Positions 1 to 5,552 of a stretch of 5,552 nucleotides of DNA are shown in pieces. Both the position numbers and the translations under genes were made by a program. The notes under the pieces are model-generated. The model saw nothing but the letters and a program-made list of their open reading frames with translations. It did not search any database and was not told the origin of the DNA. Positions within the stretch are counted from its first letter, which is position 1; every line of letters begins with the position of its first letter. Origin of the DNA: Paracoccaceae bacterium (lineage in GTDB: Bacteria > Pseudomonadota > Alphaproteobacteria > Rhodobacterales > Rhodobacteraceae). Location: positions 1 to 5,552 of the forward strand of contig SKUV01000136.1 in assembly GCA_007129775.1 (NCBI GenBank), read 5' to 3'.

Positions 1-1277
1 CAGCACTTGCCATGCAGGACCATCTTCGCGCCGACATCGCGACGCTGGAGGCCGCGCTGTCGGACGAGGAGGCCGCGCGCCGCAGCGCCGAGGCGCTGGC
101 CGCCAGCCTCGATGCCCGGATGCGCGACCGGCTGGCCGCGCTGGAAGCCGAGCTTTCGGAGGCCGAGGCCGCACGGCTGGCCGAACTGGCCGCGCGCGAG
201 GAACTCGCCGCCCGTGCCGCCGAGCTTGAAGCGGGCCTGTCCGAGGCCGAGGCGCGCGCCCTCGCCGAACGCGCCGCCGCCGAGGCGCTGCGCGAACGGC
301 TGGCCAATGTCGAGGCCACCCTGACCGAGGAGGAGGAAGAGCGCCTCGCCCAGCGCGCCGCCGCCGAGGCCTTGCGCGAACGGCTTGCCGGGGCGGAGGC
401 GGAACTGACCGCCATGAGCCTCACGCTGGAAGAACAGCGCAGGCAGGCCGAGGAAACGCTGACAATGCTCGCCGCCGCCCGCACCGATGCCGCACAGGAG
501 GCCGCGGAGGCCGACCGCCGGGAAACCCTGCTGGAAGTGGCGAGGCAGGCGCTGTCCGAAGAGCAGGAGCGCAGCGCCGAGGCGCAGCGCCGCGCGGCCC
601 TTCTGAGCGAACAGGTGCAGGCCCTGCGCCGCGAGATCGGCCAGTTGCAGGACGTGGTGGGCGAGGCGGTGGCCCGCGATGTGGCCGCCCAGACCCAGAT
701 CGAGACGCTGGGCCGTGATCTGAACGTGGCCCTTGCCCGCGCCGCTGCCGAGGCGCAGCGGGCCCGCGCGCTGGAAGAGGCCGAACGCCGGCGTCTGGAG
801 GAAGAAGCCCGGCAACTGGAGCGCTATCGGTCGGAATTCTTCGGCCTTTTGCGCGACATTCTTGCCGGGCGCGAGGGCGTCAGCATCGTCGGCGACCGGT
901 TCGTCTTTTCCTCCGAGGTGCTGTTCGATCGCGGCTCGGTCGAACTGGCCGCCGAGGGCCGCGCCCAGATCGCCAACGTGGTCGAGATCCTGTCCGAAGT
1001 CGCCCGCGACATCCCGCCGGAAATCGACTGGATCATCCGCGTCGATGGCCATACCGACAACATCCCGCTGTCGGGCGCGGGGCAATTCGCCGACAATTGG
1101 GAACTCAGTCAGGGGCGCGCCCTGTCAGTGGTGCGCTACATGATCGAGCAACTTGATTTCCCGCCCGACAGGCTGGCCGCCACCGGCTTTGGTGAACACC
1201 GCCCCGTGGCCGACAACATGCTGGAGTCCGGCCGCGCTCAGAACCGGCGGATCGAGCTAAAGCTGACCGAACGCTGA
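1..1277 (+). CDS. Coiled-coil protein with C-terminal OmpA/MotB-like peptidoglycan-binding domain (5' partial)
   Basis: The 3' part of a cell-envelope protein, read in frame from base 3 to the TGA at 1275-1277. Residues are numbered from the ATG at 12, but the frame is open to the left edge, no ribosome binding site precedes that ATG, and it lies inside the coiled coil, so the true start is upstream. Residues 1 to about 275 are a nearly uninterrupted Ala/Glu/Arg/Leu-rich helix with heptad spacing, including 28-residue repeats from residue 44. Residues about 276-421 form an OmpA-like domain: FSSEVLFDRGS (299-309), VDGHTDN (344-350), NWELSQGRA (362-370), then GFGEHRP and RAQNRRIEL near the end. 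D349 and R369 align with E. coli OmpA D271 and R286, which bind the diaminopimelate of peptidoglycan. Rhodobacteraceae relatives, as I recall them, carry an N-terminal transmembrane anchor and can sit beside a MotA/TolQ/ExbB-like gene; neither can be checked here. A structural link from inner membrane to cell wall is inferred. It converges with glpR and is not part of the glp operon. Confidence 0.9.
   Translation, partial: ALAMQDHLRADIATLEAALSDEEAARRSAEALAASLDARMRDRLAALEAELSEAEAARLAELAAREELAARAAELEAGLSEAEARALAERAAAEALRERLANVEATLTEEEEERLAQRAAAEALRERLAGAEAELTAMSLTLEEQRRQAEETLTMLAAARTDAAQEAAEADRRETLLEVARQALSEEQERSAEAQRRAALLSEQVQALRREIGQLQDVVGEAVARDVAAQTQIETLGRDLNVALARAAAEAQRARALEEAERRRLEEEARQLERYRSEFFGLLRDILAGREGVSIVGDRFVFSSEVLFDRGSVELAAEGRAQIANVVEILSEVARDIPPEIDWIIRVDGHTDNIPLSGAGQFADNWELSQGRALSVVRYMIEQLDFPPDRLAATGFGEHRPVADNMLESGRAQNRRIELKLTER
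45..476 (+). repeat. Imperfect 84-bp (28-residue) coding tandem repeats in the coiled coil
   Basis: Successive units of the coiled coil begin with an LEAxLS-like block at residues 12, 44, 72, 100 and 128 (bases 45, 141, 225, 309, 393). Units 44-71, 72-99 and 100-127 are each exactly 28 residues, or four heptads. RAAAEALRERLA occurs identically at residues 87-98 and 115-126, with closely matching DNA at 270-305 and 354-389. The first unit is 32 residues and the last (128-155) is strongly diverged. The repeats are part of the gene and most likely arose by in-frame duplication. Confidence 0.7.
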
Positions 1278-1302
1278 CGCGATGCGGCGGGCCGGCGATG
1301 GC

Positions 1303-2097
1303 TCAGTTGTCGCCCGGCGGGCTTTCGGCGGCCCCCGCCTCGGCGCGCAGGATCCCGGTGCCCCAGTCGGCGCAGCGCGCGGCCAGCGGCGCGGGCGGGT
1401 CGGCATCTGTCACGATGGCTGAGATGTGCGACAGATCGCCCACCAGCACCGGCGCGGTGCGGCGAAACTTGCCGGCATCGGCCACCAGCAGGCTGCGGCG
1501 GGCATGGGCGATCATGGCCTGGGTGATGCGCACCTCGCGCGGGTCGTAATCCAGAAACTCGCCCACGGGGCTGATCGCCGAGGCGCCGATCACCGCCACA
1601 TCGGGCCGGAATCGCGCAATTGCATCAAGCGTCACCTCGCCCACGAGCCCCGCATCCCCCGCCCGCACCACGCCGCCCGCGACGATCACCTGCGCCTCCG
1701 GGTTGGCAGCGAGAATCGTCGCCACGTTGAGGTTGTTGGTGACCACCATCAGCCCGCGATGGCGGGTGAGGGCGCGGGCGACGGCCTCGGTCGTGGTGCC
1801 GATGTTGAGGAAAAGCGAGGTTCCGGGCGCGATTTCGGCCGCGACCCGTGCGGCGATGGCGGCCTTTCCGCGCGCGTTCATGGCGCGGCGCGCCTCATAG
1901 CCGATATTCTCGGCCCCCGAGGGCAGCACCGCCCCGCCATAGACCCGCGTCAGCCTGCCCTTGTCGCACAATTCGGCCAGATCGCGCCGGATCGTCTGCA
2001 GCGTGACACCAAAGGCCGCCGCCAGCCCCTCCACCGTCACCGCCCCGTCGGCACGCGCCCGGGCGAGGATTTCGGCCTGTCTGAAGTTCTGCGCCAT
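1303..2097 (-). CDS. glpR: DeoR-family transcriptional repressor of glycerol-3-phosphate metabolism (GlpR)
   Basis: A 264-residue cytoplasmic DNA-binding repressor, about the size of E. coli GlpR (252 by memory). The N-terminal DeoR winged helix-turn-helix spans about residues 6-58 and contains the hallmark TIRRDL (35-40), followed by the YGGAVLPSG turn (53-61). The C-terminal sugar-phosphate-sensing domain has NIGTTTEAVA (98-107), VTNNLNVA (119-126), AGGVVRAGDAGLVGE, YDPREVR and LVADAGKF, each paralleled in E. coli GlpR. The ATG at 2097 is chosen because it puts the helix-turn-helix at the normal distance from the N-terminus; the frame is open further upstream but has no family-like sequence. 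Only a weak GGGG precedes the start. It is divergent from glpD-glpK and shares a 112-bp control region with them, so it very likely represses them, and perhaps itself, until glycerol-3-phosphate binds. The effector is inferred from family and neighbours, as DeoR relatives respond to various sugar phosphates. Confidence 0.93.
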   Translation of the reverse strand: MAQNFRQAEILARARADGAVTVEGLAAAFGVTLQTIRRDLAELCDKGRLTRVYGGAVLPSGAENIGYEARRAMNARGKAAIAARVAAEIAPGTSLFLNIGTTTEAVARALTRHRGLMVVTNNLNVATILAANPEAQVIVAGGVVRAGDAGLVGEVTLDAIARFRPDVAVIGASAISPVGEFLDYDPREVRITQAMIAHARRSLLVADAGKFRRTAPVLVGDLSHISAIVTDADPPAPLAARCADWGTGILRAEAGAAESPPGDN

Positions 2098-2105
2098 GGC
2101 GCCCC

Positions 2106-2134
2106 ATAATCTGCGACAAAGCGAACATGAACAA
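2106..2134 (-). promoter_or_regulatory. Possible glpR promoter within the shared control region
   Basis: On the minus strand, TTGTTC (2134-2129) and GATTAT (2111-2106) are 17 bp apart, a weak -35 and a 4-of-6 -10 box. The -10 ends only 8 nt before the glpR ATG at 2097, so the transcript would be leaderless or almost so, which fits the poor ribosome binding site. The box overlaps the AAC repeats, so repressor binding there would also mean autoregulation. The -35 match is poor and chance cannot be excluded. Confidence 0.25.
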
Positions 2135-2154
2135 CTGCAAACCGAACGCAAACC
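2121..2154. promoter_or_regulatory. Probable GlpR operator: AAC-rich direct repeats
   Basis: The heptamer GCAAACC occurs twice exactly, at 2137-2143 and 2148-2154, 11 bp apart or about one helical turn. A wider element, CGAACNNNAAC, occurs at 2122-2132 and 2143-2153, 21 bp or two turns apart. The array ends directly against the -35 box of the glpD promoter, so a bound repressor should hinder RNA polymerase. Direct repeats on one helix face suit DeoR-family repressors. The E. coli GlpR palindrome, with TTCG and CGAA arms, is not present here, so assignment to GlpR rests on position. Confidence 0.55.
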
Positions 2155-2183
2155 TTGACCATACCGCGCAGGGCTTCGATAGT
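2155..2183 (+). promoter_or_regulatory. Predicted sigma-70-type promoter of glpD-glpK
   Basis: The -35 box TTGACC (2155-2160, 5 of 6 consensus bases) and the -10 box GATAGT (2178-2183, 4 of 6) are separated by 17 bp. Transcription should start near 2190, leaving a leader of about 20 nt before the glpD ATG at 2210. The leader contains AAAGGA (2199-2204), a good ribosome binding site 5 nt from the start codon. The repeat array directly upstream abuts the -35 box. Confidence 0.6.
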
Positions 2184-2209
2184 GCCGCCGTTGCAGCAAA
2201 AGGACAGCC

Positions 2210-3804
2210 ATGACAGGGCAGGACACCGAGACCGCCGATCTGATCATCATCGGCGGCGGGATCAACGGCGCGGGCATCGCGCGCGACGCGGCCGGGCGCG
2301 GGCTGCGCGTGGTGCTGGCCGAAAAGGGCGATCTGGCGCAGGGCACCTCCTCGGCCTCGACCAAGCTCTTCCACGGGGGGCTGCGCTATCTGGAGTTCTT
2401 CGAATTCGGGCTGGTGCGCAAGGCGCTGGCCGAGCGCGAGGTTCTGTTGCGCGCCATGCCCCATATCGCATGGCCCATGCGCTTCGTGCTGCCCTATCAC
2501 CCGAACATGCGCTTTGCCGGCGATACGCCGACCTCCAGGCTGCTGGCGCGGGTGATGCCGTGGATGAAGGGGCGACGGCCGGCATGGCTGATCCGGGCAG
2601 GGCTGTTCCTGTATGACCGGCTGGCGGGCCGGGGTATCCTGCCGGGCACCCGCAGCCTCGATCTGGCGCGCGACCCGGCCGGGCGGGCGCTGCGGCCGGA
2701 GTTTCGCAAGGCCTACGAATATTCCGATTGCTGGGTGGACGATTCGCGCCTCGTGGTGCTGAACGCGCGCGACGCGGTCCAGCGCGGGGCCGAGGTTCTG
2801 ACCCGCCACGAGGTTATCGCGGCCGAGCGTCACGGCGATCACTGGGCCGTCACCCTGCGCCGCGCCGACGGCCGCACGATCATCCGCCGGGCGCGGGGGC
2901 TGGTGAATGCCGGGGGGCCTTGGGTGGGCGAGATCCTGACCGGAACGCTGCGGCTGAACAGCCGCGAAAAGGTGCGGCTGGTCCGCGGCAGCCATATCGT
3001 GACCCGGCGGCTGTTCGATCACGACAAGGCCTATTTCCTGCAGGGCGAGGACGGGCGCATCATCTTCGCCATTCCCTATGAGAATGATTTCACCCTGATC
3101 GGCACAACCGATCAGGAGCACGAGGGCACGGCGTCATCGGTGCGCTGCACCGAGGCCGAGCGCGATTATCTTTGCGCCTTCGCCAGCCGCTATTTCCGCG
3201 AGGACGTGACGGCGCAGGATGTGGTCTGGTCCTATTCCGGGGTGCGTCCGCTCTATGATGACGGGGCCACGTCGGCCACCGCCGCCACGCGCGATTACGT
3301 GCTGTCGCTCGATACGGCAGGGCCGGTGCTGCTCAATGTGTTCGGCGGCAAGATCACCACCTACCGCCGGCTGGCCGAACAGGCGCTCGCGCGCATCGGG
3401 CCGCATCTGAGCGTGCAGGGCGGCGACTGGACAGCCGGCGCCCCGCTGCCGGGGGGCGATTTCGACCATGACAAGGTATCGGGGCTGATCGCCGGGCTGC
3501 AGGCCGAACACGCCTTTCTGACCGACGACTGGGCGCGTCGGCTGGTGCGCGCCTATGGCACCGAAGCCCATGACCTGCTGGAGGGTGCCAAGGAGGCCGC
3601 CGATCTGGGCCGCGATTTCGGCGCAACCCTGACCGAGGCGGAACTGCGCTGGCTGCGCGCGCACGAATTCGCCCGCACCGCCGAGGATGTGGTCTGGCGC
3701 CGCTCCAAGCTCGGGCTGCAGTTGACGCAGGACCAGATCGCCGCCATCGAGGCATGGATGCAGGCGCAGGACGCGGAAGAGGCAAAGCCTGAGGGGGAGA
3801 AAGC

Positions 3805-3808
<4 letters not shown>
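2210..3808 (+). CDS. glpD: Aerobic glycerol-3-phosphate dehydrogenase, FAD-dependent
   Basis: A 532-residue membrane-associated flavoenzyme that oxidises sn-glycerol-3-phosphate to dihydroxyacetone phosphate and passes electrons to quinone. The N-terminus carries the FAD-binding Rossmann motif GGGINGAG (15-22), followed by TSSASTKLFHGGLRYLE (46-62), which matches E. coli GlpD nearly residue for residue. EYSDCWVDDSRLV, RGLVNAGGPWV, RLVRGSHIV and LIGTTDQEH are also family blocks. YSGVRPL (R346), TRDYVL (R361) and GGKITTYR (K381) align with E. coli R317, R332 and K354 of the substrate site. A C-terminal helical domain follows (FLTDDWARRLVRAYG to WRRSKLGLQLT). Residues 102-123 form an extra segment compared with E. 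coli GlpD (about 501 residues). The start is supported by AAAGGA 5 nt upstream, a well-placed promoter, and the flavin motif at the usual distance from the N-terminus. The TGA overlaps the glpK ATG, so the two genes are co-transcribed and probably translationally coupled. GlpR is the likely repressor. Confidence 0.97.
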
Positions 3809-5307
<1,499 letters not shown>

Positions 5308-5342
5308 CCCTCGCCCCTGCACCCGCACCCGCGCCCTGCTCT
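5308..5342 (+). terminator. C-rich, G-poor stretch after glpK: possible Rho-type termination region and minus-strand G4 motif
   Basis: Directly after the glpK TAG the plus strand has five C-runs (5308-5310, 5314-5317, 5322-5324, 5328-5330, 5334-5336) with few G or A residues. C-rich, G-poor, poorly structured RNA is the kind of sequence Rho prefers. On the minus (template) strand the same bases form a G-quadruplex motif: five G-runs of 3-4 with loops of 3-4 nt. No intrinsic hairpin with a T-tract follows glpK, so this is the best candidate for the end of the glpDK transcript. The role is inferred from composition alone. Confidence 0.3.
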
Positions 5343-5400
5343 GTAGGCCAAACCTTGCCATTCCGCCGGGGCGCGGCATACTGCGGCGCAGGAGCAGGGC
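5333..5400. repeat. Perfect 9-bp inverted repeat flanking the promoter of the downstream dehydrogenase gene
   Basis: GCCCTGCTC (5333-5341) and GAGCAGGGC (5392-5400) are exact reverse complements, separated by 50 bp that contain the predicted promoter. The right arm falls just past the expected transcription start. The 50-nt loop is too long for a classic terminator and no T-run follows. Paired operator half-sites or a chance match in GC-rich DNA are both possible. Confidence 0.4.
5355..5382 (+). promoter_or_regulatory. Predicted promoter for the short-chain dehydrogenase gene
   Basis: TTGCCA (5355-5360, 5 of 6 bases of the -35 consensus) and CATACT (5377-5382, 4 of 6 of the -10) are 16 bp apart. 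A start near 5389 would leave a leader of about 34 nt before the ATG at 5423. The region resembles the glpD promoter, sharing CAAACCTTG across the -35 box. It implies that the dehydrogenase can be transcribed independently of glpDK. Confidence 0.5.
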
Positions 5401-5422
5401 CAGGGGGGCTAAGGGGATCGAC

Positions 5423-5552
5423 ATGGCACAGGAACGCAGGGGCCGGCTGGACGGCAAGCGCGCATTCGTCACGGCGGCGGGGCAAGGTATCGGTGCGGCC
5501 AGCGCCCGGGCCATGGCGGCTGAGGGCGCGCAGGTGATCGCCACCGATCTGG
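5423..5552 (+). CDS. Short-chain dehydrogenase/reductase (SDR family), 3' partial
   Basis: The first 43 codons of an NAD(P)-dependent oxidoreductase; the frame stays open to the right edge. RLDGKRAFVT (8-17) forms the first strand, and TAAGQGIG (17-24) is the SDR nucleotide-binding motif TGxxxGxG with Ala in place of the first Gly. The strand QVIATDL (37-43) ends with D42 at the position where an acidic residue usually favours NAD over NADP. The TAAxQGIG variant and the ATD ending recall the DHRS6/2-keto-3-deoxy-L-fuconate dehydrogenase branch, but the catalytic Ser-Tyr-Lys residues lie outside the window, so substrate and gene name are left open. The ATG is supported by AAGGGG (5411-5416), 6 nt upstream. 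It lies 115 bp after glpK on the same strand with its own likely promoter, so membership of the glp operon is not required. Several SDRs act on polyols or hydroxy acids, but a link to glycerol is only a guess. Confidence 0.88.
   Translation, partial: MAQERRGRLDGKRAFVTAAGQGIGAASARAMAAEGAQVIATDL

Noticed and set aside
12..14. ATG at 12 as the true start of the OmpA-like gene
   Set aside because: The frame is open to the window edge, no ribosome binding site precedes it, and starting there would leave a cell-wall-binding protein with no signal or membrane anchor.
45..476. Repeats as a CRISPR array or non-coding satellite
   Set aside because: The periodicity is a multiple of three, lies within one open frame and matches coiled-coil heptads; there are no unique spacers.
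1291..1318. Imperfect hairpin (GCCGGCGA with TCGCCCGGC) between the convergent OmpA-like gene and glpR as a bidirectional terminator
   Set aside because: The stem has a bulge, the right arm lies in the end of the glpR coding sequence, and no T-run follows on either strand. It may help termination but cannot be called.
1426..2109. A 227-codon plus-strand open frame opposite glpR
   Set aside because: It is antisense to a convincing DeoR-family gene and shows no domain of its own.
1895..3121. A 408-codon minus-strand open frame running from glpD through the divergent control region into glpR
   Set aside because: It is antisense to glpD, crosses the promoter region and reads glpR in the wrong frame. 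The composition is that of a shadow frame.

Overview
The window reads as chromosomal DNA of a high-G+C alphaproteobacterium, most likely a member of the Rhodobacteraceae. This rests on strong G/C bias at third codon positions, on the resemblance of all four main proteins to Rhodobacteraceae versions as I remember them, and on the typical arrangement of a divergent glpR beside glpD. No database search was possible, so the genus is not assigned.

Layout from left to right. (1) The 3' part of a plus-strand gene runs to 1277. It encodes a long coiled-coil protein with a C-terminal OmpA/MotB-type peptidoglycan-binding domain; its 5' end, probably with a membrane anchor, lies outside the window. (2) A minus-strand DeoR-family regulator, glpR (1303-2097), converges on it with a 25-bp gap. 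(3) A 112-bp divergent control region (2098-2209) holds AAC-rich direct repeats, the probable GlpR operator, and a good sigma-70-type promoter for glpD. (4) glpD (2210-3808) and glpK (3805-5307) overlap by 4 bp (ATGA) and form one translationally coupled operon. (5) A 115-bp intergenic region (5308-5422) holds a C-rich stretch that is a five-run G-quadruplex motif on the minus strand, a perfect 9-bp inverted repeat, and a likely promoter nested between its arms. (6) The first 43 codons of a short-chain dehydrogenase/reductase start at 5423 and run off the right edge.

The core of the window is a compact glycerol-catabolism module. GlpK phosphorylates glycerol to glycerol-3-phosphate (G3P), GlpD oxidises G3P to dihydroxyacetone phosphate and passes electrons to quinone, and GlpR represses until G3P accumulates. 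No glycerol facilitator (glpF) or G3P ABC transporter gene lies between glpD and glpK, so uptake must be encoded elsewhere.

Nothing here looks like an undescribed defence, mobile or biosynthetic system; the genes are ordinary. The points worth a second look are small: the 28-residue coiled-coil repeats, the operator/promoter architecture and its resemblance to the promoter at the right edge, the G4/C-rich and inverted-repeat structure after glpK, the loss of the E. coli-type fructose-1,6-bisphosphate loop in GlpK, and an insertion in GlpD.
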